Source: Stappia sediminis (lineage in GTDB: Bacteria > Pseudomonadota > Alphaproteobacteria > Rhizobiales > Stappiaceae). From it: a stretch of DNA of 64,000 bases. The position numbers and the translations under genes were made by a program. Under the pieces are notes generated by a model that saw nothing but the letters and a program-made list of their open reading frames with translations, was not told where the DNA came from and ran no database searches. The stretch is from contig NZ_WUMV01000001.1 of assembly GCF_009826895.1 (NCBI RefSeq), positions 1 to 64,000 of the forward strand. The letters are read 5' to 3'. Positions 23,897-32,582 of this stretch are shown piece after piece. Positions within the stretch are counted from its first letter, which is position 1, and each line of letters opens with the position of its first letter.

Positions 23897-26068
23897 ATGA
23901 GCGATGTGACAGCGGGCGAAACGGCACCTGTGCCGCGACAGGCGAAGGCCGTTCGGGCGGCAGGCGGCGGGCTACAGGCAATTCCCGGCGTGTCGGAACT
24001 CTGGAATACCCTTCGCAATGGCGATATCGCGCTCGCGCTTGGCGTCATGACGATCATTATCCTGCTGATCCTGCCGATGCCGCCGGTGATGCTGGATATC
24101 TTTCTCGCGATTTCGATCGTGTTTTCGGTCCTGGTCCTGATGACGGGCCTTTTCATCCAGCAGCCGCTGGAGTTTTCATCGTTTCCGACCGTGCTGTTGA
24201 TCGCGACCATGTTGCGCCTTGCGCTGAACCTCGCCTCGACACGGCTGATCCTCGCCAACGGCCATGAAGGAACGGGCGCGGCCGGCCATGTGATCGAAGC
24301 TTTCGGCAGCTTCGTCATGGGCGGCAATTTCGTCATCGGCATCATCGTCTTCGCGATTCTCGTGATCGTCAATTTCATCGTGATCACCAAGGGTTCCGGC
24401 CGCATCGCCGAGGTTGCCGCCCGTTTCACCCTCGATGCGATGCCGGGCAAGCAAATGGCGATCGACGCGGATCTTTCGGCCGGCCTGATCGATGAAGGGG
24501 AAGCGCGCACCAGGCGCAAGAACCTGGAAGACGAAAGTTCCTTCTTCGGCGCAATGGACGGTGCCTCGAAGTTCGTCCGCGGCGATGCGATCGCCGGTCT
24601 CCTGATCACCTTCATCAATATCGTGGCGGGCATCATCATCGGTGTGGTGCAAAAGGAGCTTTCGTTCTCCGACGCCGCGCATACATATACGCTTCTGACG
24701 ATCGGTGACGGTCTCGTCTCCCAGATTCCGGCGCTCATCGTCTCCACCGCCGCGGGCCTTCTCGTTTCCAAGGCGGGCGTGCGCGGTGCAGCAGACAAGG
24801 CGCTGTCGAGCCAGCTTTCCGGCTATCCGAAGGCACTTGGCATGTCTTCCTTCGTCATGGTCATCCTGTCGGTGCTGCCCGGCATTCCCATGATCCCCTT
24901 CTTGGGCCTTGCCGGTCTCACCGGGTGGCTTGCCTATCGCTCCACCAGGCAGATGCAGGAAACGGCGAAGCAAGAAGCGATGACGCAGCGCATCGCCGCC
25001 GCCTCCAGTGAATCCGAAAAACCGGCCGAGCCGCCGATTTCCGAGACGCTGAAAATGGACGAGCTCAGGGTGGAACTCGGCTATGCGCTTCTGCCGCTCA
25101 TCAAGGGGGAGGGGCCGGAAGGCGACCAGCTGACCGAGCAGATCAAGGCGCTACGACGCCAGATCGCGAGCGAGATGGGCTTTGTCATGCCGCCGGTGCG
25201 CATCCTCGACAACATCCAGCTCGGCGCAAACGATTACGTCATCAAGGTCAAGGAGGTGGAATCGGGCAAGGGCCAGCTCTTTGCCAAGCACTACATGGTC
25301 ATGGACCCGCAGGGCGGACAGGTAAAGCTGCCGGGCACTCATACGACGGAGCCGACTTTCGGCCTGCCGGCAACCTGGGTGGAAAGCCAGTACCGCGAGG
25401 ATGCGGCGCTGCGCGGATACACCGTCGTCGATCCCGCCACGGTGCTTGCCACCCATCTGACGGAGACTATCCGCTCCAACGTCGCGGACCTTCTGAGCTA
25501 CGGCGATGTCCAGAGGCTCCTGAACGAGATCGAGGGCGAGCAGGCCAAGCTGATCGAGGATATCGTGCCCTCGCAGATCACCGTTTCCGGTATCCAGCGC
25601 GTGCTACAGACGCTGCTTGCCGAACGCATTTCCATCCGCGACCTGCCGACGATCCTCGAAGGTATCGCGGAGGCGTCCGGCTATACGCGCGATCCGGTTT
25701 CGATCGCCGAGCAGGTGCGCACCCGCCTTGCCCGCCAGATCTGCGCGGCCAACATGTCGCCCGCCGGTTACCTGCCGCTTATCGCCATGTCGCCGCAGTG
25801 GGAGCAGGCGTTCCTTGAATCCATCGTGGGCGACGGCGACAACCGTTCGCTCGCCATGGCGCCGTCCAAGCTGCAGGAGTTCGTGCAGGCAGTGCGTGAA
25901 GCCTTTGAGGAAGGCGCCAAGCTGGGTGAAGTGCCGGTTCTTCTGACCTCGCCGCAAACGCGCCGCTTCGTGCGCTCGATCGTCGAGCGTTTCAGGGCAC
26001 ATACCACGGTAATGAGCCAGAACGAGGTTCACCCGCGTATCCGGCTGAAAACGGTAACTTCCGTATAA
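23897..26068 (+). CDS. flhA: Flagellar biosynthesis protein FlhA
   Basis: A 723-residue export-gate protein. The N-terminal half has about eight transmembrane helices and the family signature around RIAEVAARFTLDAMPGKQMA and LINFINIVAG-like text (here LLITFINIVAGIIIGV). The C-terminal cytosolic domain includes LGYALLPLIKGEGPEGDQL. FlhA forms the nonamer ring that receives chaperone-substrate complexes. It ends the flagellar operon, just before a strong terminator. Confidence 0.95.
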   Translation: MSDVTAGETAPVPRQAKAVRAAGGGLQAIPGVSELWNTLRNGDIALALGVMTIIILLILPMPPVMLDIFLAISIVFSVLVLMTGLFIQQPLEFSSFPTVLLIATMLRLALNLASTRLILANGHEGTGAAGHVIEAFGSFVMGGNFVIGIIVFAILVIVNFIVITKGSGRIAEVAARFTLDAMPGKQMAIDADLSAGLIDEGEARTRRKNLEDESSFFGAMDGASKFVRGDAIAGLLITFINIVAGIIIGVVQKELSFSDAAHTYTLLTIGDGLVSQIPALIVSTAAGLLVSKAGVRGAADKALSSQLSGYPKALGMSSFVMVILSVLPGIPMIPFLGLAGLTGWLAYRSTRQMQETAKQEAMTQRIAAASSESEKPAEPPISETLKMDELRVELGYALLPLIKGEGPEGDQLTEQIKALRRQIASEMGFVMPPVRILDNIQLGANDYVIKVKEVESGKGQLFAKHYMVMDPQGGQVKLPGTHTTEPTFGLPATWVESQYREDAALRGYTVVDPATVLATHLTETIRSNVADLLSYGDVQRLLNEIEGEQAKLIEDIVPSQITVSGIQRVLQTLLAERISIRDLPTILEGIAEASGYTRDPVSIAEQVRTRLARQICAANMSPAGYLPLIAMSPQWEQAFLESIVGDGDNRSLAMAPSKLQEFVQAVREAFEEGAKLGEVPVLLTSPQTRRFVRSIVERFRAHTTVMSQNEVHPRIRLKTVTSV

Positions 26069-26073
26069 ACGAT

Positions 26074-26104
26074 GACGGCCGGGATATTACCCGGCCGTCT
26101 TTTT
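26074..26104 (+). terminator. Rho-independent terminator after flhA
   Basis: A perfect 10-bp stem (26074-26083 with 26090-26099) and a 6-base loop are followed by five T residues. It closes the fliF-flhA operon six bases after the flhA stop. Confidence 0.92.
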
Positions 26105-26190
26105 CTCCCGCCAATTCTCGGTTATCAAGCGGCATGAACACGCGGCCCTGGCCTTGAGGCGGCCAAATAGGAATTTCATTCGGAAACGAT

Positions 26191-26814
26191 ATGGAAACGC
26201 AGATTTTCGACCTGAATGGCTATACGGACCTGCCTTCCGGCAAGGTCGCCAGCATCGTGACGTATCTCGATATGCACGCGCGCCCCTTGCTCAGGTCGGA
26301 AGATCGCCCGGATCTGCGGCTGGAAAGGATCGAGAAGCCGGATCTGGTGGAATACCGCAAGCTATTCCGTCGCATCGGCGAGGATTGGCTTTGGTTCGGT
26401 CGTCTGGTGATGGACGATGCGGAGCTTTCGCGGCTTTTTGCCGAACCTGCGCGCGAGCTCTATTTTCCGATGTCGGGACGTAACGCCTTGGGCGTGCTCG
26501 AGTTGAATTTTGCCGATCCGAAAAATGTCGAACTCGCCTATTTCGGGCTCGTGCCGGAGGCCATCGGCGGCGGCGCCGGAAAGTGGCTGATGAAAAAGGC
26601 GCTCGATATCGTCTGGTCGCGGCCCGAGACCGAGCGCCTGTGGCTTCACACCTGCACGGCGGACAGCCAGCAAGCGCTCGGCTTTTATCGCAGCGTCGGC
26701 TTCAAACCCTACAAGCGGGCGATAGAGATCGCCGATGATCCGCGACTGAAAGGGCTTCTGCCGGAAGCGTCCGCCCCTCATTTGCCGTTGATCGGCGAAG
26801 ATCCCGAAGCCTGA
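26191..26814 (+). CDS. GNAT-family N-acetyltransferase
   Basis: A 207-residue protein with a GNAT fold. The acetyl-CoA segment is FGLVPEAIGGGAGKWLMKKA, and the C-terminal part has LHTCTADSQQALGFYRSVGF, a typical GNAT motif B. The substrate is unknown. It is convergent with mtnA, with six bases between the stops. Confidence 0.85.
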   Translation: METQIFDLNGYTDLPSGKVASIVTYLDMHARPLLRSEDRPDLRLERIEKPDLVEYRKLFRRIGEDWLWFGRLVMDDAELSRLFAEPARELYFPMSGRNALGVLELNFADPKNVELAYFGLVPEAIGGGAGKWLMKKALDIVWSRPETERLWLHTCTADSQQALGFYRSVGFKPYKRAIEIADDPRLKGLLPEASAPHLPLIGEDPEA

Positions 26815-26820
26815 AGCTTC

Positions 26821-27927
26821 CTATGCAGCCGGGCTCATTCGCTCCGGAAACGCGGAAAGGATCGCCTCCCGGCTTGCCTCCAGTACGCCGCGCTCGGTAA
26901 TCAGGCCGGAAACGAGGCGCGCCGGTGTTACGTCGAACGCCGGATTGGCCGCGCCCGATCCGCTGGAGACGACCTCGATCGTTCGAATCTCGCCATCTTC
27001 TCCACGTCCAGTAATATGCGTGACCTCGCGGTTGGAGCGCTCCTCGATAGGGATTTCCCTGATGCCGTCCTCGATCGAGAAGTCGATCGTCGGAGAGGGC
27101 AGGGCGACGTAAAAAGGTACGCTGTTGTCCTTGGCCGAAAGCGCTTTCAGATAGGTGCCGATCTTGTTGCAGACATCGCCGCGCAAGGTCGTGCGATCCG
27201 TACCGGTGATGACGAGATCCACCTGCCCACGCTGCATCAGATGGCCGCCCGCATTGTCGACGATCACCGTATGCGGAACTCCGTGGTGGAACAGTTCCCA
27301 CGCCGTCAGGAAGCCGCCCTGGTTACGTGGCCTCGTTTCATCCACCCAGACGTGAACATCGATCCCCCGGTCATGCGCCGTATAGACCGGTGCGGTCGCC
27401 GTGCCCCAGTCGACGGTCGCAAGCCAGCCGGCGTTGCAATGGGTCAGGACGTTGACGGGTTCGCCCGGCTTCTTCGTTGCCGCGATTTTCTCGATCAGCG
27501 TCAGCCCGTGCGCCCCGATGGAGCGGTTGATTTCGACATCCTCCTCGCAGATCGCCGCTGCCTCCCGGTATGCCACGGAAAGCCTGTCGGCTTCGGGAAG
27601 CGGCAAGAGGAGCTTGCGCATGCGCTCAAGCGCCCACCGCAGGTTGATCGCCGTTGGCCGTGTTGCGTGCAGAACTTCATAGGCCTCGGCGAGGCGCTGG
27701 TCGGATGCGTCCTCGCGAAGCGCCAGGCAGAGCCCATAGGCGGCGGTGGCGCCAATCAGCGGTGCGCCCCGCACCTGCATGACCCTTATGGCATGGGCTG
27801 CATCCTCCAGCGTGCGCAGCGTTGCCGTTTCGAACGCATAAGGAAACTTCGTCTGGTCGATGATCTCGACCGACCAGCCGTCCGGGTTGAGCCAGATGGT
27901 TCGATAGGCCTTGCCGTCGACTTTCAT
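26821..27927 (-). CDS. mtnA: Methylthioribose-1-phosphate isomerase MtnA
   Basis: A 368-residue enzyme of the methionine salvage pathway that converts methylthioribose-1-phosphate to methylthioribulose-1-phosphate. Family marks are [17 protein letters not shown] near the start, the catalytic Cys in [19 protein letters not shown], and the Asp region [20 protein letters not shown]. The salvage pathway recycles sulfur from S-adenosylmethionine by-products. Other mtn genes are not in view. Confidence 0.95.
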   Translation of the reverse strand: MKVDGKAYRTIWLNPDGWSVEIIDQTKFPYAFETATLRTLEDAAHAIRVMQVRGAPLIGATAAYGLCLALREDASDQRLAEAYEVLHATRPTAINLRWALERMRKLLLPLPEADRLSVAYREAAAICEEDVEINRSIGAHGLTLIEKIAATKKPGEPVNVLTHCNAGWLATVDWGTATAPVYTAHDRGIDVHVWVDETRPRNQGGFLTAWELFHHGVPHTVIVDNAGGHLMQRGQVDLVITGTDRTTLRGDVCNKIGTYLKALSAKDNSVPFYVALPSPTIDFSIEDGIREIPIEERSNREVTHITGRGEDGEIRTIEVVSSGSGAANPAFDVTPARLVSGLITERGVLEASREAILSAFPERMSPAA

Positions 27928-28156
27928 CTCTCGCCCTCCGCTGTGACTTCATTCATGGATTGCCGCCGCGATTGTGCCGACAATGGCTCGGTCTTCTTAA
28001 TCAGAGATTTCAGGTGCGACTCAGCACAAAGATGCTGAAAATCCCACGCGAAAGCCTTAATTTCTGTTAACCATAAACATAGCTTTGTCCGTGGATGACT
28101 CTTCGTGACGGATTCCGTCGCCTTAACAGATGCTGGCACTATGGTAATCCTAATCA

Positions 28157-28173
28157 TTAAGAGTCTGTTTACC
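28157..28173 (+). promoter_or_regulatory. CtrA-like box upstream of the gene at 28208
   Basis: TTAAGAGTCTGTTTACC is TTAA-N7-TTTACC, the same variant as the one before fliF. Next to it lies an imperfect palindrome at 28172-28187 (CCTGAATCGATTCGGG), and at 28068-28075 there is a further TTAACCAT half-site. Together they suggest cell-cycle control, not shown. Confidence 0.4.
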
Positions 28174-28207
28174 TGAATCGATTCGGGCGCTGGAGCCAGA
28201 GACCGAC

Positions 28208-28810
28208 ATGACCAATTCCCGTGACAACGTCGTACCCCATGCGAAGGTACGTAGCCTGCGCGAGGCGATCCGCAAGGTTAGAATGGCGGAAGTCGAGCGC
28301 ACGGATGTCGTCGTGGAACTTCAGGAATCGGAAAAGGCGCGGCTTGAGCTTCTGGCCGAGGAGCTCCAGGACGTTTTTCAGGAAGTGCCTGAAGACGACG
28401 ACCAGTTCTCCTTCCAGATCGTTCCCGGCACGCCTCCGCGGTTGTGGATCGATATTACCGGCCATGTGGTCATGGGCCGGGACAAGCGCATCTACCGCTT
28501 TATCAAGGACACGCGCATCGGCCGCACGGTCATTCTGGAAACGGAAGACCTCGACGACATGGCCGACTGCATTACCGAATATATCGCGGAGCGTGTGCTG
28601 GAACGCGAAAGGGTGGTCGAAGGAGACTGGCTCGCCAAGCGCCTGCGCTCGAAGCCGGAGGAGAGGGCCGCCGCCCAGTCCGAAAATACGCCGCAGCCCG
28701 TGCCTAACGTGCGCGGCGTGTGGGGGCCCTTCGTCGCTTTCGCCATAGGCCTGCTGGTCGGGATCGTGGGGCTGGTCGGTTTCGCGTGGTACGCCAATCC
28801 GATCAACTGA
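28208..28810 (+). CDS. Membrane-anchored hypothetical protein
   Basis: A 200-residue protein. Residues 1-150 are soluble and mixed alpha/beta, with charged helices and the segment PRLWIDITGHVVMGRDKRIYRF. The C-terminus has one transmembrane helix, WGPFVAFAIGLLVGIVGLVG. It looks like a conserved alphaproteobacterial protein of unknown role. It overlaps the convergent phosphoesterase gene by 8 bases. Confidence 0.75.
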   Translation: MTNSRDNVVPHAKVRSLREAIRKVRMAEVERTDVVVELQESEKARLELLAEELQDVFQEVPEDDDQFSFQIVPGTPPRLWIDITGHVVMGRDKRIYRFIKDTRIGRTVILETEDLDDMADCITEYIAERVLERERVVEGDWLAKRLRSKPEERAAAQSENTPQPVPNVRGVWGPFVAFAIGLLVGIVGLVGFAWYANPIN

Positions 28811-29729
28811 CGCTGGCCGCGCGCGGATAGTCCATCGAAGGCACGTCGATATCGAATTCGTCCAGCGTTTCTATGGCACCGTCTTTTTCGGTGAAGCCCC
28901 TCTCGACCATCCCGCAGCGCCAGCTGCCCGGTTCGCCCGAAATCCGGAAAAGGTTATAGCGCGACGGTGGGCGCCTGCCGCCCGGCACGTTGGATGCCGA
29001 AGGCACGCAGATCACCGGAACATCGCCGTTCGGCCCTTCGATAGCCGCTTGCGTCGCCATGTGCGTGTGACCGTGCAGCACAAGCTCGCAGCCGCCAGCC
29101 TTGATTGCGGCACGCACGCGCGAAGCGTCCGTCAGGCGTTTCACCCAGGCGGTCGCCTTCACGCCGGGCGGGTGGTGGATCAGCAGGATGCGGAAAAGGC
29201 CCTCTTCGCCAAGCTGCTTGAGCACGGGGTGAAGCCTGCGGGTCTGTTCGGTGCCGATACGTCCGGTCGCAAACCACGGGCCGCTGGCCCGCGCGGTGGA
29301 AACGCCGACCAGCGCAACGGGGCCACGGCGCCTCACGAATGGAAAGCCCACTTCGGTTTCGCCGTCGCCTGTCATATAGCTTGCCCATGCATCGGTCGCC
29401 TTTCGGATCGCGCCCGGCACATAGGCATCGTGATTGCCCGGAACCACCGTGACATCGTCGCTGGGGCCGATGCGCTCCAGCCAGTCGCGTGCCGCGGTGA
29501 TTTCCCGGTCAAGCGCGATATTCACAAGATCACCTGTTACGGCGATGTGATCGGGCGCATGCGAGTGCACGTCACCGACCAATTGGTCGAGATAGGTGCT
29601 GCGCATCGAGCGCCCGCGGTTGCGCTGCCAGTTGACGTAGCCGATCACCCGCTTCGACAAAAGCTCGCGGATGCGCGGATCGGGCATGGGGCCGAGATGC
29701 GGATCGGAAAGATGGGCAAGGGTAAACAT
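28803..29729 (-). CDS. Calcineurin-like metallophosphoesterase
   Basis: A 308-residue enzyme with the di-metal motifs HLSDPHLG (residues 5-12), TGDLVN, PGNHDAY and HGHTHMA. The layout resembles cyclic AMP phosphodiesterase CpdA and related class III phosphodiesterases. A soluble cytoplasmic protein, no signal peptide. Exact substrate unknown. Confidence 0.85.
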   Translation of the reverse strand: MFTLAHLSDPHLGPMPDPRIRELLSKRVIGYVNWQRNRGRSMRSTYLDQLVGDVHSHAPDHIAVTGDLVNIALDREITAARDWLERIGPSDDVTVVPGNHDAYVPGAIRKATDAWASYMTGDGETEVGFPFVRRRGPVALVGVSTARASGPWFATGRIGTEQTRRLHPVLKQLGEEGLFRILLIHHPPGVKATAWVKRLTDASRVRAAIKAGGCELVLHGHTHMATQAAIEGPNGDVPVICVPSASNVPGGRRPPSRYNLFRISGEPGSWRCGMVERGFTEKDGAIETLDEFDIDVPSMDYPRAASVS

Positions 29730-29766
29730 CGCGAGCCCATCATTGAGCCGAGGCGCAAGCCGTCAA

Positions 29767-29810
29767 GCAAAAAAACGAAGGCACCGCCCCGGACGGGGGT
29801 GCGGTGCCTT
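29767..29810 (-). terminator. Rho-independent terminator of the 37-codon gene
   Basis: A 10-bp perfect stem, 29778-29787 with 29801-29810, has an inner CCC/GGG pairing and is followed on the minus strand by a T-run at about 29775-29769. It sits between the small gene and the phosphoesterase gene, so the small gene is a separate transcription unit. Confidence 0.8.
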
Positions 29811-29846
29811 TCGTACGCAATCGTTTGATTTGCCCGTGCGGGCAGA

Positions 29847-29960
29847 TCAGTTGGCCGCGAAAGTATTCAACGCGGCGGCAATGCGCGGATTCGAAAGATC
29901 GACGGCGGGCTTCCAGTTGAAGCGGCGCTTGCGACGCGAGTTGAACAGGCTGGAGAACAT
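29847..29960 (-). CDS. 37-residue basic small protein
   Basis: The sequence MFSSLFNSRRKRRFNWKPAV opens the protein, which continues with DLSNPRIAAALNTFAAN. The N-terminus is basic and aromatic. The start codon at 29960 is preceded by AAGGAGGC at ideal distance, one of the strongest ribosome binding sites in the window. A terminator follows 37 bp after the stop. A longer frame to 30074 has no such signal. No function known; the charge suggests nucleic acid, ribosome or membrane contact. Confidence 0.65.
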   Translation of the reverse strand: MFSSLFNSRRKRRFNWKPAVDLSNPRIAAALNTFAAN

Positions 29961-30178
29961 GAAAGCCTCCTTGAGCTTTTCTGGTGTCTTGGGATCGGAT
30001 ACGGCGTCTGTACGTCTTGTGAGCATCTGCTGCTCAATTTCTGTGCTTCTAGATAAGGATTTTTCTTGCGCCAACCAGCGCTATTTTCGCGTAGCTCCCA
30101 TGCGCGCGCCGCATGGTGGGTTAACATCTGCGGTACTAGGTGGGGGTATTATCGTTTTTGGATGGAGAGAGGTTGCGG

Positions 30179-30664
30179 ATGCCGGGAGATGACGTGAAGC
30201 CGCTTTCAAGCCGACTCCTGCGCAGGGTTTTGCTGACCGCCAGCCTGATGCGCCGGGCGGTAACGCTTGGCGTTCGGCTGGCCGTTCATGACGAGCAGGG
30301 GCGGATCCTCCTCGTTCGTCATACCTATCTGCCGGGTTGGTATATGCCGGGCGGAGGCGTGGATCTTGGTGAGACGGCCGCGGATGCCGGCAAGCGCGAG
30401 CTTCGTGAGGAAGCCGGTCTCGAGGCCACGGCTCCACTCGATCTTTTCGCCCTTTACCACAACAGGATGGGTGGACGGCGCGATCATGTCGCTCTTTTCA
30501 CCGTATCCGCATTCAAGGAGACGCAGAAAGCGTTTCGGCCAAACCTTGAAATTGCGGAGGTGGGTTTCTTCGATATCGCGAAGCTGCCGGAGAACATCAC
30601 GCCCTCCACCTTGCGCAGGCTGGATGAGCTGTCGGGAAAGGCGCCGGTTTCCGATATCTGGTAA
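30179..30664 (+). CDS. Nudix hydrolase
   Basis: About 161 residues with a full Nudix box, GGGVDLGETAADAGKRELREEAGL (24 residues; key residues G, E, REL and EE present). It hydrolyses a nucleoside diphosphate linked to another group; the substrate is not predictable. An upstream in-frame ATG at 30140 is possible; 30179 has a GAGAGAGG ribosome binding site. Confidence 0.85.
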   Translation: MPGDDVKPLSSRLLRRVLLTASLMRRAVTLGVRLAVHDEQGRILLVRHTYLPGWYMPGGGVDLGETAADAGKRELREEAGLEATAPLDLFALYHNRMGGRRDHVALFTVSAFKETQKAFRPNLEIAEVGFFDIAKLPENITPSTLRRLDELSGKAPVSDIW

Positions 30665-30685
30665 AAAGCCCTTCCCCGCGTCTTC

Positions 30686-31654
30686 TCATGCGGCCAGTTT
30701 CTGGCGCTGATGGGGGAGCGTCAGGTCGATATCCGGGCCGGCCGGCACGATCCGCGTCGGGTTCAAGCTTTCGTGCGAGCCGTAGTAATGTTGCTTGATT
30801 GCCGCGAAATCGACTGTCTCGGCAACGCCTGGAACCTGATAGAGCTCACGCAGGTATCCGAAAAGGTTCGGGTAGTCGGCGATCCTGCGAATGTTGCACT
30901 TGAAGTGTCCATTGTAGACGGCGTCGAAACGCACAAGCGTGGTGAACAGGCGCCAATCGGCTTCCGTAAGCCGCTCTCCGGTCAGATAGCGCTTGCGCGA
31001 TAGCCGGTCTTCCAGGAAATCCAGCGTGTCGAACAGTGCCGTCACCGCTTCGTCATAGGCGTCCTGCGTTCTTGCGAAACCGGCCCTGTAGACGCCGTTA
31101 TTGACCGTTTCATAGATGAGGGTGTTGATCCCGTCGATCTCCTGGCGCAGCTCTTTCGGGTGGAAATCGAGCGAGGAATCGCCCCAGGCATCAAAGGCCG
31201 AATTGAACATGCGGATGATCTCCGCGGATTCATTGGAAACGATCGTCCTGCTCTTGCGGTCCCAAAGTATGGGTACGGTCGCCCGTCCGGAGTAATTCGG
31301 ATCGGCTTTGACGTAGATCTGCCAGGCCGTTTCCGCACCCGTTACGGGGTCGGGTTCTGATAAAGTCCAGCCGTTTTCCAGCATCAGCGGCTCGACGGCA
31401 TTCAGCGTGACGATCTCCTCCAGCTTCTTCAGCTTGCGAAAGATAATCGTCCGGTGCGCCCAGGGACAGGCGTGGGAAACGATGAGGTGGTAGCGCCCGG
31501 GCTCGGCCTTGAAGCCGCCATCGCCCGTCGGCCCCGGCGCGCCGTCCTCGGTCACCCAGTTACGGAAGGAGGACGCCTTTCGCACGAACCGCCCATCCGA
31601 AGAACTTGGCATCGCCCCGTCGGTAAGCCATTCGCCGTTTGAAAGGTAACCCAT
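30686..31654 (-). CDS. yqjG: Glutathionyl-hydroquinone reductase (YqjG/ECM4 type)
   Basis: About 322 residues of the xi-class glutathione transferases. The active-site Cys lies in SHACPWAHRTIIFRKLKKL, the family's CPWA motif. Later text includes LWDRKSRTIVSNESAEIIRM and the C-terminal LTEADWRLFTTLVRFDAVY. These enzymes reduce glutathionyl-hydroquinones and use glutathione. Start chosen at ATG 31654; an earlier ATG at 31717 has no clear ribosome binding site. Confidence 0.92.
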   Translation of the reverse strand: MGYLSNGEWLTDGAMPSSSDGRFVRKASSFRNWVTEDGAPGPTGDGGFKAEPGRYHLIVSHACPWAHRTIIFRKLKKLEEIVTLNAVEPLMLENGWTLSEPDPVTGAETAWQIYVKADPNYSGRATVPILWDRKSRTIVSNESAEIIRMFNSAFDAWGDSSLDFHPKELRQEIDGINTLIYETVNNGVYRAGFARTQDAYDEAVTALFDTLDFLEDRLSRKRYLTGERLTEADWRLFTTLVRFDAVYNGHFKCNIRRIADYPNLFGYLRELYQVPGVAETVDFAAIKQHYYGSHESLNPTRIVPAGPDIDLTLPHQRQKLAA

Positions 31655-32062
31655 GTCGTTCTCCCGCGCAGGTTTGCCGTACTCACTACCACCTAAGGGA
31701 GAAATTAGCGCGATCAACCGTGTGAAAACGCCGTTCAGGAATGGTGAACGGTCGATGTCCTGAAACTTGCGGAATGCGGCAGGGCGCGACCGAAGTCACT
31801 TTACGGGTCTCGTGGCCCGTGCTATCGGACTTCCGCGCGCCGGATTTGCCGGCTGCCATATGAGCGATGAAACGGATAGAGCCGAACGATGGCCTGGGCG
31901 TTCGAACAGCGACGACGAAGCCTGCGACGAGGATTTTCCTCGCGTGCACGCGTTGTCGCGGCCTGAACCTGTCGCTCGATCCCATGTGATGTTTCTTCAC
32001 GTCCAGCGGTTTCGACGGGTTGCGATTCCCCGATGAGATCTGATCGATTGGATGTGAAAGAA
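31655..32062. other. Intergenic region between yqjG and the GNAT gene
   Basis: About 400 bp separating divergent genes. It must hold both promoters. Open frames here lack ribosome binding sites and protein features. I see no repeat or RNA gene. Confidence 0.4.
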
Positions 32063-32563
32063 ATGAAGCCGATACCCTTCCTTGTCCGGCTGGAAACGCC
32101 GGAAGACGATCCCGTTATCGACACACTCCACGAAGAGGCTTTCGGCCCGGGCCGTTTCGCGCGCACGGCATTTCGCCTGCGGGAAGGGATTGCCCATGAT
32201 CCAAGGCTCAGTTTCGTCGGTATGTCGGGCGGGCAGGTCGCCGGCTCGGTGCGGTTGACGCCGATCGCGATCGGATCGGCGAAAGCCCTCCTGCTTGGTC
32301 CCTTGGCGGTATCGCCGCGTTTCAAGAACAAGGGCATAGGCCGCGCGCTGGTCAGGACAGCGCTTCAGGCGGCGAAAGAACTTGGCGAGGCATATGTGCT
32401 TCTGGTCGGCGATGCGCCCTATTACGGGCCTCTCGGCTTTGAGCAGGTGGCCTTCGGTTCGATCACGCTCCCCGGCCCTGTGGACCCGGCGCGCGTACTC
32501 GTTGCCCCACTTGCCGGCGGGCAGATGCCGGAAGGCCCGGCGCAAGCCCGCAGCCGTAGCTGA
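32063..32563 (+). CDS. GNAT-family N-acetyltransferase (YhbS-like)
   Basis: About 166 residues. The acetyl-CoA motif is LAVSPRFKNKGIGRALVRTA, and the C-terminal DAPYYGPLGFEQVAFGSITLPG is characteristic of YhbS-like acetyltransferases. The ATG at 32063 is preferred; an in-frame ATG at 32033 would add ten residues. Substrate unknown. Confidence 0.85.
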   Translation: MKPIPFLVRLETPEDDPVIDTLHEEAFGPGRFARTAFRLREGIAHDPRLSFVGMSGGQVAGSVRLTPIAIGSAKALLLGPLAVSPRFKNKGIGRALVRTALQAAKELGEAYVLLVGDAPYYGPLGFEQVAFGSITLPGPVDPARVLVAPLAGGQMPEGPAQARSRS

Positions 32564-32582
32564 CGGGCCGGTTCGGGCTTGG

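Noticed and set aside
23897-24798. Long minus-strand open frame across flbD and flhA
   Set aside because: It is the complement of well-supported flagellar genes and has no protein features.
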